DNA of 64,000 nucleotides. It comes from Saprospiraceae bacterium (GTDB lineage: Bacteria; Bacteroidota; Bacteroidia; Chitinophagales; Saprospiraceae). Below the pieces are notes generated by a model that saw nothing but the letters and a program-made list of their open reading frames with translations, had not been told where the DNA came from and did not search any database. Numbering within the stretch: the stretch's first letter is position 1; each line of letters begins with the position of its first letter. The stretch is from contig JADKAA010000029.1 of the NCBI GenBank assembly GCA_016715465.1, positions 2,852,001 through 2,916,000 of the forward strand, given 5' to 3'. Position numbers and translations under genes: made by a program. Shown here piece by piece: positions 36,245 to 45,814 of the stretch.

Positions 36245-37036
36245 CTACTTCATTTCCACAAATTCAAATCGGGCAAGGGTATTCACTTTGCCTTGTTTCA
36301 ACAGCAGCATCTTTCCATCGAGGCTGTAATTGTCTGCGCTTTCGAGTGCTTTAAAGAAGGCACTCTCCTGCTCCGGAATGTCACAGCGCATTTTGGTGGA
36401 AGCGAGGCTGGAAATCCTGATGCCATTACCGGCAAGAAATTCAAATGCTGCAGAGAAAATATTACACGTGCCATTGCCGAGTACCTTATTTCCGAGGGCT
36501 TTTAACACCATATGGGCTTCTTTATTCGGCTTATCCGACATGGCTGATTTTTCGCCATTGACCTCGATGAGTTTCCAGTATTTTTCGGTGATGCCACCAG
36601 CGTCTTTTGTGAGTATATAATTTGCAGCCAGGTCACCTTTGATTTTTTTACCATTGTCATCGAGTTGGGTAATCCTATTTTCAGAGGCCCAATATTTAAA
36701 CGCATTTGGTTTTCCTGCAATGGGGCTGAATGACAATGTACTGTCGGCCGCATTCCAGGCGATGGTTCCTCTTTGGCGCTGAATGTCACCGGACTTGCCC
36801 ATGTAGTTGGATTCCATAATGTAGGACATGTCTTTGTTTAACCGGATCATGGTAGAAATACCCACACAATCGGCACAAGGTAAGTTTCCAGTATATGTTC
36901 CCGTCCAGTCCAGTGGTGCTTTAGATTTTGATGCGTTGGTTTTTGGGCTTTCCTCTGTTACGCTTTTTTTGGATGCGCTGCAGGAAATCATGAATAGACT
37001 AAGGGAAAATAAGATAAGTGAAAGTGTGATTTTCAT
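36245..37036 (-). CDS. Lipoprotein with NlpE N-terminal and META domains
   Basis: Envelope lipoprotein of 263 aa (ATG at 37036; lipobox FMISC). The first half is an NlpE-like copper-resistance domain with GTYTGNLPCADCVGI, containing the CxxC of that family. The second half is a META domain (YWKLIEVNG, NGTCNIFSAAFEF, MRCDIPEQESAFFKALE). In other bacteria NlpE senses envelope stress or copper. The -7 box at 37058-37065 supports the start. It is independent of the TPR gene upstream. Confidence 0.88.
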   Translation of the reverse strand: MKITLSLILFSLSLFMISCSASKKSVTEESPKTNASKSKAPLDWTGTYTGNLPCADCVGISTMIRLNKDMSYIMESNYMGKSGDIQRQRGTIAWNAADSTLSFSPIAGKPNAFKYWASENRITQLDDNGKKIKGDLAANYILTKDAGGITEKYWKLIEVNGEKSAMSDKPNKEAHMVLKALGNKVLGNGTCNIFSAAFEFLAGNGIRISSLASTKMRCDIPEQESAFFKALESADNYSLDGKMLLLKQGKVNTLARFEFVEMK

Positions 37037-37057
37037 TGTGGTTGTTTTAAATATGGT

Positions 37058-37065
37058 CAAAGGTA
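37058..37065 (-). promoter_or_regulatory. -7 box (TACCTTTG) of the NlpE/META gene
   Basis: Exact TAnnTTTG on the minus strand, 21 bases before the ATG at 37036. An in-frame ATG at 37105 lies upstream of the box and is excluded. Confidence 0.55.
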
Positions 37066-37082
37066 TTTTAATGCGGTGCTTT

Positions 37083-38216
37083 CTATTTTTCGATGCAAAG
37101 GGCATTTATGTGGGCGTTAGCCGGCTCGTATCCCAGTTTGGATGCTTCTTTTATGGCTTCGCAAGCTTCCGGCAATTTCTCCATTTTGGTGAGCACATTG
37201 GATAGGTTAAAATAAGCCTCAGCAAATTTTTCATTCAGGTCTATGGCTGTATTAAAATCTGATTCTGCATTTTCAAAAGCCTCTGATTGCAGGTAGGCCA
37301 GACCCCGGTTGAGGAAGTAGGTTTCATTTTTTGAATCGGTCTTTATCAGGTTGGAATAATCCGTAATGGCTTCATCATATTTTTTGATTTGCAGGCTTGT
37401 CATTGCCTTATTTTTCATGGCTCCGTCGTGCGCCGGATTGATTTGTAAGGCCAGGGCAAAGTCGGTATTGGCACCCCCCAGGTCATGGATCTGCATTTTG
37501 GCATAACCCCGGTAATAATAAACTTCTGCACTGGAAGGATTGATGCTGGCAGCAGCCGTGAAATCTGCAATGGCATCTGGAAATTTTTCCATCTTCAGGT
37601 ATGCCTTGCCTCTATTCTCAAATAATTCGGCTTTTGTGGGATTGTGGTTTATGGCGTCGGTAAAACTTGTCACGGCTTCCTGAAAATTGTTGAGTTTATA
37701 ATGGCAGAGCCCTGTGTTGTACATGGCTGTATAATTTGTGGGCTTGAGCTTGAGTACCTCGCTGTAGTCGTCGATGGCCAGTTCATAGTTTTCAAGCTTC
37801 TGCTGGATGACACCGCGGTTGAGAAAAGCCGCGTCAAGCGATCTATCCAGGCCAAGGGCGGCATTGAACGACCTGAGGGCTGCTTTGGTTTCATTGGATT
37901 TCATTTCTGCAAAACCTTTATATAAAAAAGCTTTGGCAAATTTGGGATCCAGGCCGATGACCTTGTCGTAGTCAAAGATGGCTCCTTTATAATCTTCGAG
38001 ATTCAACCGGGTGTTTCCGCGGTTGTAGTAGGCCTTGGTATAAGCAGGATCTGCTTCAATGGCCCGGCTGTAACTCACAATGGCTTTCTCAAAAGCTTTG
38101 GCATTAAAGTGGGCTATGGCCTCATTAAAAGCGGTGACTGCTTCGGCATTTTGGGATTGCCCATTCAAAGAGAGCGCAGCGGCCATTACCAAAACCATAA
38201 GTGCAGATCTGATCAA
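37083..38216 (-). CDS. Secreted TPR-repeat protein
   Basis: About ten consecutive 34-residue TPR units (for example YSRAIEADPAYTKAYYNRGN and FDYDKVIGLDPKFAKAFLYKG) fill the mature protein, a protein-interaction scaffold. The start is uncertain. A TTG at 38216 gives a signal peptide with a basic residue (MIRSALMVLVMAAALSLNGQ); the next ATG at 38198 gives a signal without positive charge. The ATG at 38291 lies upstream of the -7 box at 38249-38256. No enzymatic domain is present. The protein ends in a partial repeat. Confidence 0.85.
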   Translation of the reverse strand: MIRSALMVLVMAAALSLNGQSQNAEAVTAFNEAIAHFNAKAFEKAIVSYSRAIEADPAYTKAYYNRGNTRLNLEDYKGAIFDYDKVIGLDPKFAKAFLYKGFAEMKSNETKAALRSFNAALGLDRSLDAAFLNRGVIQQKLENYELAIDDYSEVLKLKPTNYTAMYNTGLCHYKLNNFQEAVTSFTDAINHNPTKAELFENRGKAYLKMEKFPDAIADFTAAASINPSSAEVYYYRGYAKMQIHDLGGANTDFALALQINPAHDGAMKNKAMTSLQIKKYDEAITDYSNLIKTDSKNETYFLNRGLAYLQSEAFENAESDFNTAIDLNEKFAEAYFNLSNVLTKMEKLPEACEAIKEASKLGYEPANAHINALCIEK

Positions 38217-38248
38217 TTTTTTAATATTAAAATTATTTATAATATGTA

Positions 38249-38256
38249 CAAAAATA
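38249..38256 (-). promoter_or_regulatory. -7 box (TATTTTTG) of the TPR gene
   Basis: Exact TAnnTTTG on the minus strand, 32 bases before the TTG at 38216. It rules out the ATG at 38291. Confidence 0.5.
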
Positions 38257-38372
38257 AAGCCAAAAACAGCATTGTTGGAACGATAACGCAAAAATGAGTC
38301 ATAATACTATGAATTGGGATAAATAAATGCCTCAATAGTCTGTTATTAAGACCGGAAAAGCCATGATTATTT

Positions 38373-38840
38373 TTATGACTCTTTGGCCCGGCTCACGGCA
38401 AGAGTAAGGCTTTTTACCCCCCTGATTGTATCCTGCCTGCTATATTGTGTAATGTTGAGTTGATATTTTCCCGCCTTTTTGATGCCGATGTTTTCCTGGA
38501 TCAGGATCGGTACCGTACAAACTTCGCCATTGCATTTGCCATTCCAAATGCCGGAAGGACTAACCATCTCAAGAGAAACAATGTCGTCGCCGGTACTTCC
38601 ATCGGGGAACAACGTTCTCATGGAGACGTAAAGATTTTGATACCGGAAAGCGGATAAAGCTTCTACCTCAAGGGTCATATTATACCTGGCGGTGGTGTCA
38701 TTCAACTCAAAGTCGTAGTGTAAGGTATCTTCTTTACTCCACCCCTTCTCAGCGATGGCAAGTTGTTTTTTGTACAGAAGATCTCCCTGGCAGGAGCCAA
38801 GCAGAAATATCAGGGATGCGATGCCGAGGATATATTTCAC
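38373..38840 (-). CDS. gldH: Gliding motility lipoprotein GldH
   Basis: A 155-residue lipoprotein (lipobox FLLGSC) matching GldH, which is needed for gliding in Flavobacterium and is present in many Bacteroidota. Conserved features are HYDFELNDTTARYNMTLEV and RTLFPDG. The GTG start at 38840 overlaps the TAG of dnaJ by one base, so it is translated from the grpE-dnaJ-gldH transcript. Gliding cannot be concluded from this gene alone. Confidence 0.9.
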   Translation of the reverse strand: MKYILGIASLIFLLGSCQGDLLYKKQLAIAEKGWSKEDTLHYDFELNDTTARYNMTLEVEALSAFRYQNLYVSMRTLFPDGSTGDDIVSLEMVSPSGIWNGKCNGEVCTVPILIQENIGIKKAGKYQLNITQYSRQDTIRGVKSLTLAVSRAKES

Positions 38841-39999
38841 TATTGGAACATTTCTTTCATCCTTTCAAAAAAGCCCTTATCTTCTTTGGTTGGCTTTGGT
38901 TGAAAATTAGGTGCAGAGCGCAACTTTTCCAGGATGGCTTTTTCTTCTGCCGTCAGATCCCTTGGGGTCCAAATGTTGATGTTGATCAACTGATCTCCCC
39001 GGCCATATTCCTGCACGGATGGCAGCCCTTTTCCTTTCAGCCTTAATATTTTTCCGGCCTGGGTGGCTGCCGGTATCTTTACTTTTACCCTGCCTTCCAG
39101 TGTAGGAACTTCAACACTGGTGCCCAAAGCGGCATCGGCAAAATTGATGTACAGGTCGTGAATGATGTTCATGCCATCGCGGGTGAATTGTTCGTGGGGT
39201 AACTCTTCAATGGTGATGAGTAAGTCACCTGCGGGTCCGCCGTTTTTACCGGCATTGCCTTTGCCGCGCATGGACAGTTGCATGCCACCTTCTACACCTA
39301 CCGGGATATCGATGTCGATGGTTTCACTTTCATGTGTTACACCTTCTCCCTTGCACACGTGGCAGTGGGCGGTGATGGATTTACCTGCTCCGTGGCAGGT
39401 AGGACAGACTGCAGTGGTTTGCATCTGGCCGAGAAAAGTATTGCGCACCTGTCTTACATAGCCGGAACCCTGACAGGTACCGCAGGTTTTCACGGAATTG
39501 GCATCTTTGGCACCAGTGCCGGCGCAGTTGTGGCACTTTACCTGTTTTTTGACTTTTATTTTTTTGTTGACCCCCGTAGCAATTTCTTCGAGGCTCAGGG
39601 AAACTTTAATCCTGAGGTTGGTACCTTTTTGTCCGGTCTGGCCGGTTCTTCTTCCTCCGCCGCCACCTCCAAAGAAGCTGCCAAAAGGCCCTCCTTCATC
39701 TCCAAATACGTCACCAAACTGGGAGAATATATCATCCATGTTCATGCCACCGCCCTGGAAGCCTCGTGCATTGCCACTCACGGCATCGTGGCCGTAGCGG
39801 TCATATCTTGCCCTTTTATCGGCATCGCTGAGCACCTCGTAGGCTTCAGCGGCCTCCTTAAACTTGTCTTCGGCTGCCTTGTCTCCCGGATTCCGGTCGG
39901 GATGGTATTTCATGGCCACCTTCCGGTAAGCTTTTTTGATCGCATCCGCTTCGGCGTTTTAGGCACCTCCAGTATTTCGTAATAGTCTCGTTTTGTCAT
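38840..39999 (-). CDS. dnaJ: Chaperone DnaJ (single-base frameshift near the N-terminus)
   Basis: Hsp40 co-chaperone of DnaK. The N-terminus MTKRDYYEILEVPK (start ATG at 39999) and the remainder are in different frames. One extra T in the run at 39957-39960 (plus strand) yields VPKNAEADAIKKAY and a 386-aa protein. The HPD motif is in KYHPDRNPGD. A Gly/Phe-rich linker and four zinc-finger CxxCxGxG repeats (CHNCAGTG, CGTCQGSG, CPTCHGAG, CHVCKGEG) follow. The dnaJ start is 5 bases after the grpE stop. The break is probably an assembly error. Confidence 0.93.
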
Positions 40000-40004
40000 G
40001 CTGT

Positions 40005-40556
40005 TTATTTTCCTACCACTACCTTGGCGTAGCGAATGATCTTATCGTGCAAATAATATCCCTTTTCAACCGTATCTACGACTTTGCCCACCATGTCTGG
40101 CGTGGGTGCCGGAATTTCAGTAATGGCTTCATGTTTTTCGGCGTCAAAAACCTCGCCATTCGATGTCATTCCTTTAAGTCCTTTTGCTTCCAGGATTTGT
40201 AAAAATTTGTGGTAAACAAGGTTGACACCTTCCGGAAATTTTTCTGTGGCTTCCGGCATTTCTGAGGCTTTTTTTGCCCTTTCAAAATCATCGACCACAG
40301 GAATCAGGGCCTGCAAAGTTTCTTGTGCAGCAGTACGAATCAGCTCAAGGCGTTCCTTCATGTTGCGCTTCTTGTAATTGTCAAATTCTGCAAACAGCCG
40401 GAGGTATTTGTCTTTGGACTCATCGAGTTCTACCTTCAGGCGGCTGATTTGGGATTCGCCGTCTTGTTTTTCATCCAAATTATCAGCTGTTTCCTGGAGG
40501 TTTATTTCATTGGCTTCGGTTTCGGCCAGATCATTAGGTATGATATCTTCAGTCAT
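40005..40556 (-). CDS. grpE: Nucleotide exchange factor GrpE
   Basis: DnaK nucleotide exchange factor, 183 aa. A long N-terminal helical region (KLRLFAEFDNYKKRN-type) leads into the GrpE beta domain with PDMVGKVVDTVEKGYYLHDK and RYAKVVVG. It is the first gene of grpE-dnaJ-gldH. The 110-base upstream region has no exact TAnnTTTG box; CATTTTTG is the nearest match. Confidence 0.94.
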   Translation of the reverse strand: MTEDIIPNDLAETEANEINLQETADNLDEKQDGESQISRLKVELDESKDKYLRLFAEFDNYKKRNMKERLELIRTAAQETLQALIPVVDDFERAKKASEMPEATEKFPEGVNLVYHKFLQILEAKGLKGMTSNGEVFDAEKHEAITEIPAPTPDMVGKVVDTVEKGYYLHDKIIRYAKVVVGK

Positions 40557-40669
40557 TACACTTTTATTTATGATTAGTCAGTTTCAATTAGTCCGCAATA
40601 TGCCTGCCAAACCCATTTTTTAGTCAATTTGACACGTTTTTACGCAAATAAGCGCAAAAATGGCATAAT

Positions 40670-41197
40670 CTATCTGGAACTGACAACTTTATCGGCTAAA
40701 AATTCGCGGATTTGTGCCAGACCCGGATTGGCCATGATTACCTGAAGGTTGGGTCCAAGCAGATATTTGGTGGGAATTTCACGCACTTTATAGAGGCTTG
40801 GGATAGGCGCATCAAAGCCCTGCTCCTGCAGGATATGGTATTTCCATGCCATTTGATCGCTGGCGATAGCGCGTTTCCAGGATTCCTGTTTCTTTTCAAC
40901 GCCAACCGATACGATCTCAAAGCCGGCATTCCCTTCAAATTTTTTACCCTGAAATTCATGATATAAAGAGACCAATTCAGGGTTGTCAGCCCGACAAGGG
41001 CCACACCAGGAACCCCAGAAGCTGAGCAGTACATAGTTGCCTTTCAGCTGATTCAGCGAAAATGCGGCACCATCAGCCAGCAAGGCGTCGAATCCGGCTA
41101 CAGCTTCTCCTTCCTTATATTTAGGCATTTTGTACACATAACGCACGGCAAAAAAAATAAGAATAGCCAGGATAAAGAACAAATTGGTTTTTGACAT
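40670..41197 (-). CDS. TlpA-like membrane-anchored thioredoxin
   Basis: A 175-residue protein with an N-terminal TM anchor (LFFILAILIFFAVRYVY) and a TlpA/AhpC-type fold with active site WCGPC in SFWGSWCGPCRADNPEL and cis-Pro in REIPTKYLL. It faces the periplasm and likely reduces thiols, for example in cytochrome or lipoprotein maturation. The ATG at 41197 is preferred to a TTG at 41212. Divergent from the TonB-domain gene. Confidence 0.88.
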   Translation of the reverse strand: MSKTNLFFILAILIFFAVRYVYKMPKYKEGEAVAGFDALLADGAAFSLNQLKGNYVLLSFWGSWCGPCRADNPELVSLYHEFQGKKFEGNAGFEIVSVGVEKKQESWKRAIASDQMAWKYHILQEQGFDAPIPSLYKVREIPTKYLLGPNLQVIMANPGLAQIREFLADKVVSSR

Positions 41198-41276
41198 GGA
41201 TGGAAATTTCAAGGTATTAACCTTGTAGTTGATAAATGGTTCAGTATGGTGGCTGTGCCATTTAGGAAATCAATGC

Positions 41277-41789
41277 ATGCGTAAATTCCCGGTTAACTTG
41301 TCTATTTTTGTGCCAAATCCACATCGGTTGAAAAAGGAAAAAAAAGACGACAGTTTCATTAAGAAGCCCTTTTATAAAGGGGGTCAAAAAGCACTGAATG
41401 ATTTTGTTTACAAAGAACTGAAGTATCCCAAAGAAGCCCTGGAGCAAAAGGTGGAAGGGGTGGTCATCATCCGGTACGAAATCGATTTTAAAGGCGATGT
41501 GGCAGATGCCAAAGTGTTGAAAAGTCTTGGGCATGGCTGTGACGAAGAGGCTTTGCGCGTGGTACGTTTGCTTAAATTTGAAGTGCCAAAGGCACCGCGA
41601 AAGCTAAAAATCTTGTTTCACAAAGACATCCAGGTGCAATTTAAACCGGTAAAGGCAGTAATCAAACCTCAGGCTACCGAAACCATGCCAGCGCAAATGG
41701 TTTATCAGGTAGTCAAAGAAAACAAAACCAAATCACAAGCCAAACCGGCAGCTAAGGGAAATACCATCACGTACACTTTCAAATTTTAA
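41277..41789 (+). CDS. TonB C-terminal domain protein without a membrane anchor
   Basis: About 170 residues. The core (GGQKALNDFVYKELKYPKEAL, VEGVVIIRYEIDFKGDV, LGHGCDEEALRVVRLLKFE) is a TonB_C domain. No N-terminal TM segment or signal peptide is visible, so it is not a classical energy transducer. The start is uncertain: ATG at 41277 or a TTG at 41328, the latter favoured by a TATTTTTG box at 41303-41310. The Lys-rich C-terminal tail is unusual. Function unknown. Confidence 0.75.
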   Translation: MRKFPVNLSIFVPNPHRLKKEKKDDSFIKKPFYKGGQKALNDFVYKELKYPKEALEQKVEGVVIIRYEIDFKGDVADAKVLKSLGHGCDEEALRVVRLLKFEVPKAPRKLKILFHKDIQVQFKPVKAVIKPQATETMPAQMVYQVVKENKTKSQAKPAAKGNTITYTFKF

Positions 41790-41973
41790 ATGTCATTCGG
41801 CACACGATAATTGAATTCAACCATTTATCAGTAAATGGTGTATACAAAAATGGACAAGGAGCTGACCTGTGCGGCCGTTATTAAAAAGTTAAAACTCACG
41901 CGTCAGGAAGCCATAACGTGTGTAGTATCGTCTAAGGATATATCTTCGTTATAAACACTAAAATTTATCATTT

Positions 41974-42510
41974 ATGAGGCCATTTATTGCTTGGACTATG
42001 TTGTTGCTTGCCTTTACTTCCTGTTCTCCCAGCCTGACGCCATTTAGTCAGCAACTCTATGACCGTTACCGCTGGTCGGATGACGAATTGAAACACATCC
42101 AGTTTTACCTGAGTGATGACATTGTGCTCCATAAAAAAGGCGATGCCAGTGAAGCTCAGATTGTGGAAGGAAAAATCCGCATCAACAAAGAGAATACAGG
42201 AGAACGCATTACCATCAAAAAGGGAACGCCGGGTGTTTTACTGTTTTCACCCAAATCCAATCGTTTCGCCATTTCATTTCACGAGAACGACGACTCAAAA
42301 TACCTCATGTTTGGTCCCAATGAAGCCATCAATGGCAAATATGCCCTGCTTGCGAAAGATTGGGAAAAATACAGGGGCACGGTGACTTATCAGGATCAGC
42401 CATATACTGTTAACTCCGACGACGCAATGAGTGTGTTGCTTGTGGATCTGAAAAAGGCAACCCGCAATAAAATAGAGGTTCGAGAAGAAAAAGGCAGAAA
42501 AGTAGAATAG
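41974..42510 (+). CDS. Lipoprotein of unknown function
   Basis: A 178-residue lipoprotein (lipobox LAFTSC, signal MRPFIAWTMLLL). The mature part is charged and predicted beta-rich (DDIVLHKKGDASEAQ, RITIKKGTPGVLLF). I do not recognise a family. It converges on the DUF2480 gene with 19 bases between. The 184 bases before it contain no clear promoter. Confidence 0.75.
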   Translation: MRPFIAWTMLLLAFTSCSPSLTPFSQQLYDRYRWSDDELKHIQFYLSDDIVLHKKGDASEAQIVEGKIRINKENTGERITIKKGTPGVLLFSPKSNRFAISFHENDDSKYLMFGPNEAINGKYALLAKDWEKYRGTVTYQDQPYTVNSDDAMSVLLVDLKKATRNKIEVREEKGRKVE

Positions 42511-42529
42511 GAAAAGAGGCAGGTTTATT

Positions 42530-43045
42530 TTAAAATCTGGGTCTTTTATATACCGGCACCGTTGAACAAGGTTCACCGTACATGATGCTTTGGGCAGCAG
42601 GAATAAGTTTGGAGGTAATGGCCGCATAGGCAGATGCCGGCACCGGCTTGTCGCTGCAACCCTTGATGACAATACGTTTACCTTCGAAAGTAGCAATGTC
42701 CAGGTCGCGAATGGTTTTTTCATACCAGGTCATGAGGTAGTTTTCTTTGTTGCCGGTAAATACTTCGGCAGCATGGCCGGCTGCATGGCTGCTCACCAGC
42801 ATGTATGCCCAAACGGGAATAATGGCATCCGAAGAGCAAAAAACACACAGCACACCACCCTGGTAAATATTCCAGTCATGGGCTTTCAGCGCTTCCCTGA
42901 AATCTTTTTCTTTCAGGATAAGACCTTGAAACAGGTAGTCTTTGAGGTCAAAGGCAAACAAGGATTGTTGCGGATAATATTTTTCCAGATCGATGGTAAT
43001 CAGTCCGCTGTTATCTACTTTATTGACCAATATTTGTTCTTCCAT
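42530..43045 (-). CDS. DUF2480 family protein
   Basis: A 171-residue cytoplasmic protein of a conserved Bacteroidota family of unknown function. Recognisable stretches are IDLEKYYP, FDLKDYLFQGLILKEKDFR, IIPVWAYMLV and KGCSDKPVPASAYAA. The start overlaps the scpB stop by one base (TAATG), so the two are translated together, suggesting a shared cell-cycle or basic role. Confidence 0.85.
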   Translation of the reverse strand: MEEQILVNKVDNSGLITIDLEKYYPQQSLFAFDLKDYLFQGLILKEKDFREALKAHDWNIYQGGVLCVFCSSDAIIPVWAYMLVSSHAAGHAAEVFTGNKENYLMTWYEKTIRDLDIATFEGKRIVIKGCSDKPVPASAYAAITSKLIPAAQSIMYGEPCSTVPVYKRPRF

Positions 43046-43695
43046 TATTCTTCTTCTTTCGTATTGGTTTCTTCGGGAAGGGCTTCCAGGGTTACGGATT
43101 CCGTATTCATGACGTTCACGGCCTCGTATTCATCCGGGGCTGGGGTTCCGATCATATTTTCCGGTAATTCAAAGTCCTTAAGTTTGGGCAGGTCCTGCAC
43201 ACCTCTCAGGCCAAAGTAGTCGAAAAACTTTTCGCTGGTGCCGTAAAGCAGGGGTTTACCTACGCCCTCGCTCCTTCCTTTTATTTCAACCAATTCCTTG
43301 TCTAAAAGTTTTTGAATGGCATAATCGCAATTGACTCCACGGATGCTTTCTATCTCGCTTTTGGAAACCGGCTGTTTGTACGCTACGATGGAAAGGGTCT
43401 CCAAAGCCGCCTTGCTCAACTTTTTGGTGGTGGTTTGTTTGAGGTAGTTGGAGATGGTGAGGTGGAAAGCGCCTTTGGTCATAAAAGCAAACCCTCCCGA
43501 TATTTCGATGATTTCTATGGCGAAATCGTCACTGCTGTATTTTTCCTTGAGAAAATTGATGGCCTCTTCTACCTGTCCCGGATCCAGCAGAATTTCCAGG
43601 GTTTCTTCAACCACCGAGGTAATCTCTTCGGTGGTGATGGGCTTTTCAGAGGCAAAGATCAGGCTCTCAATATGGAGGTTCAAATTCTTATTCAT
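43045..43695 (-). CDS. scpB: Segregation and condensation protein B
   Basis: Kleisin-associated winged-helix subunit of the SMC condensin complex. Conserved sequence is SLIFASEKPITTEEI near the start and LSKAALETLSIVAYKQPVS with GVNCDYAIQKLLDKELVE. At 216 aa it has a longer acidic tail than usual (EETNTKEEE). It is followed directly by the DUF2480 gene. The partner scpA is not in the window. Confidence 0.94.
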   Translation of the reverse strand: MNKNLNLHIESLIFASEKPITTEEITSVVEETLEILLDPGQVEEAINFLKEKYSSDDFAIEIIEISGGFAFMTKGAFHLTISNYLKQTTTKKLSKAALETLSIVAYKQPVSKSEIESIRGVNCDYAIQKLLDKELVEIKGRSEGVGKPLLYGTSEKFFDYFGLRGVQDLPKLKDFELPENMIGTPAPDEYEAVNVMNTESVTLEALPEETNTKEEE

Positions 43696-43721
43696 GTGGA
43701 TGGTGGTAACATTTTGCGCAA

Positions 43722-43754
43722 CAAAAGTACAATAATTTCATTTTTCGCGCTCAA
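43722..43754 (-). promoter_or_regulatory. Promoter TTG-N22-TACTTTTG of scpB
   Basis: On the minus strand TACTTTTG (43729-43722) lies 26 bases before the scpB ATG, with TTG 22 bases further upstream (43754-43752). Confidence 0.5.
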
Positions 43755-43908
43755 AACGGCAGCATTGACCGATACCTGGTCGCGATTCTGCCAAAATGAC
43801 ACTTCAAATGCTCTGGCACAACATTTGACCTGAAGCACTTGGAGGCCCTGTTCAAAGGCAAGGGTGCAAATAATACATCATTTAAAACATAAATTAAAGA
43901 AATTAAAT

Positions 43909-45771
43909 ATGGCAAAAGGACAAATTTCGGTACAAACAGAGAATATATTTCCGATCATTAAAAAGTTTCTTTATTCCGATCACGAAATTTTCTTGCGCGA
44001 ATTGGTATCCAATGCGGTGGATGCGACCACAAAAGTCAAAGCCCTGGCCATTGCCGGTGAAGCAACCGGTGACGTCAATGGGCTGCGCATTCAGGTAAAA
44101 CTGGATAAAAAAGCCAAAACGATCACCATTTCGGATCAGGGCATAGGTATGTCGCAGGAAGAAGTAGAAAAATACCTCAATCAGGTGGCTTTTTCATCGG
44201 CAGAAGAATTTATTGAAAAATACAAGGACCAGAGCATCATCGGTCATTTCGGACTGGGCTTTTATAGCGCCTTTATGGTTTCCGATAAGGTGGAGGTTGT
44301 GACCAAATCCTACAAAGCCGATGCGCCTGCGGTAAGATGGATCTGTGATGGAAATCCGGAATACGAAATCGAAGCAGCCGAAAAACAGGAAAGAGGTACG
44401 GACATCATTTTGCACATCAACAAAGAATCCAAAGAATTTCTGGAGGAAGCCAGGATCGAAGGCATGTTGAAAAAGTATTGCAAATTCCTGCCAGTGGAAA
44501 TTCAGTTTGGTACACGCACGGAAAGTACCTGGGAAGGCGAGGGAGACGATCGAAAGGAGATCAAACAGGAATTGCCCAACATCGTCAACAATCCTTCTCC
44601 ACTCTGGAAGAAAAAACCCAATGACATTACTGATGAGGAGTATAAAGCCTTCTATAACGAGTTATATCCATACAGCCAGCCACCCCTTTTCTGGATCCAC
44701 CTCAACATCGACTATCCATTTAACCTTACCGGCATCCTTTATTTTCCGAAACTCAACAATACGCCGGAGTTGCAGAAAAACAAAATTCAACTGTACAGCA
44801 ACCAGGTGTATGTTACCGATGAGGTAAAAGACATTGTGCCGGAATTTTTAACCCTGCTGCATGGTGTCATCGACTCACCGGATATTCCGCTGAATGTGTC
44901 CAGGAGTTATCTTCAGGCGGATGGCAATGTGAAAAAGATCACCAATTACATCACCAAAAAGGTGGCTGAAAAACTTGAATCCCTGTTTAAAAAAGACAGA
45001 CCGGCGTATGAGCAAAAATGGAGTGAGACCGGGGTCTTTGTAAAGTACGGCATGATCAGCGACGAAAAATTCAATGAAAAGGCTGTCAAATTTGCTTTAC
45101 TCAAAAACAGTGAAGACCAGTTTTTTACCATTGAAGAATACAAGGAAAAAATCAAAGACCTCCAGACCGACAAAAATGACAGGCTGGTATGTATTTATGC
45201 CAACAACCTCAAAGAGCAATACAGTTATGTGGAAAGCGCGAAGACCTATGGTTACGACATCCTGATTTTTGACAGCATGATCGACAATCACTTTATGCAA
45301 CACCTCGAATACAAAGGTGAAAACTTGAGCTTTGTGCGGGTGGACAGCGATACCGCGGATCACCTGGTTCAAAAGGATGAAAAGAAAGAATCGGTATTGA
45401 GTGAAACAGAACAAAACGAAGTTAAAGAGCTTTTTACTGCTTGTCTGGGAGATAAAAAGGGAGGGCATGTTGAGTTAAAAGCCCTGTCACCGGACGACAA
45501 TCCGGTGATGATTACCAAGCCGGAGTTCATGCGCAGGATGAAAGAAATGCAAATGATGCAGGGCATGGACAATGATATGTTTGGCGACATGCACAACGTG
45601 GTGATCAACACCAATAACCCCATTATAGCGGGTAAGTTGCTGAAAGCAGATAAAGAAAAACAGGGAGAGATGGCCTCCTACCTGCACAAGTTGGCTCTTT
45701 TACAGCAGAACATGTTAAAAGGAGAAGAGCTTGCCACTTTTGTGAAGGAAAGTCTCAGCAGACTCTCGTAG
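43909..45771 (+). CDS. htpG: Molecular chaperone HtpG (Hsp90)
   Basis: Dimeric ATP-dependent chaperone, 620 aa from the ATG at 43909 (the frame is open 15 codons further upstream, but MAKGQISVQTENIFP is the family N-terminus). ATP-site motifs: ELVSNAVDATTK, ISDQGIGMSQEE and GHFGLGFYSAFMV. The middle domain has RSYLQADGNVKKITNYI. A strong terminator follows. Monocistronic. Confidence 0.97.
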   Translation: MAKGQISVQTENIFPIIKKFLYSDHEIFLRELVSNAVDATTKVKALAIAGEATGDVNGLRIQVKLDKKAKTITISDQGIGMSQEEVEKYLNQVAFSSAEEFIEKYKDQSIIGHFGLGFYSAFMVSDKVEVVTKSYKADAPAVRWICDGNPEYEIEAAEKQERGTDIILHINKESKEFLEEARIEGMLKKYCKFLPVEIQFGTRTESTWEGEGDDRKEIKQELPNIVNNPSPLWKKKPNDITDEEYKAFYNELYPYSQPPLFWIHLNIDYPFNLTGILYFPKLNNTPELQKNKIQLYSNQVYVTDEVKDIVPEFLTLLHGVIDSPDIPLNVSRSYLQADGNVKKITNYITKKVAEKLESLFKKDRPAYEQKWSETGVFVKYGMISDEKFNEKAVKFALLKNSEDQFFTIEEYKEKIKDLQTDKNDRLVCIYANNLKEQYSYVESAKTYGYDILIFDSMIDNHFMQHLEYKGENLSFVRVDSDTADHLVQKDEKKESVLSETEQNEVKELFTACLGDKKGGHVELKALSPDDNPVMITKPEFMRRMKEMQMMQGMDNDMFGDMHNVVINTNNPIIAGKLLKADKEKQGEMASYLHKLALLQQNMLKGEELATFVKESLSRLS

Positions 45772-45779
45772 AGATAGGG

Positions 45780-45814
45780 GGGTGGTCAGTCAAAAAGACC
45801 ACCCTTCTTTTTTT
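45780..45814 (+). terminator. Terminator of htpG, overlapping the end of the acetyltransferase gene
   Basis: GGGTGGTC and GACCACCC form a perfect 8-bp stem followed by TTCTTTTTTT. The right arm and T tract are also the last codons (EGWSF and before) of the convergent acetyltransferase gene. Confidence 0.88.
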
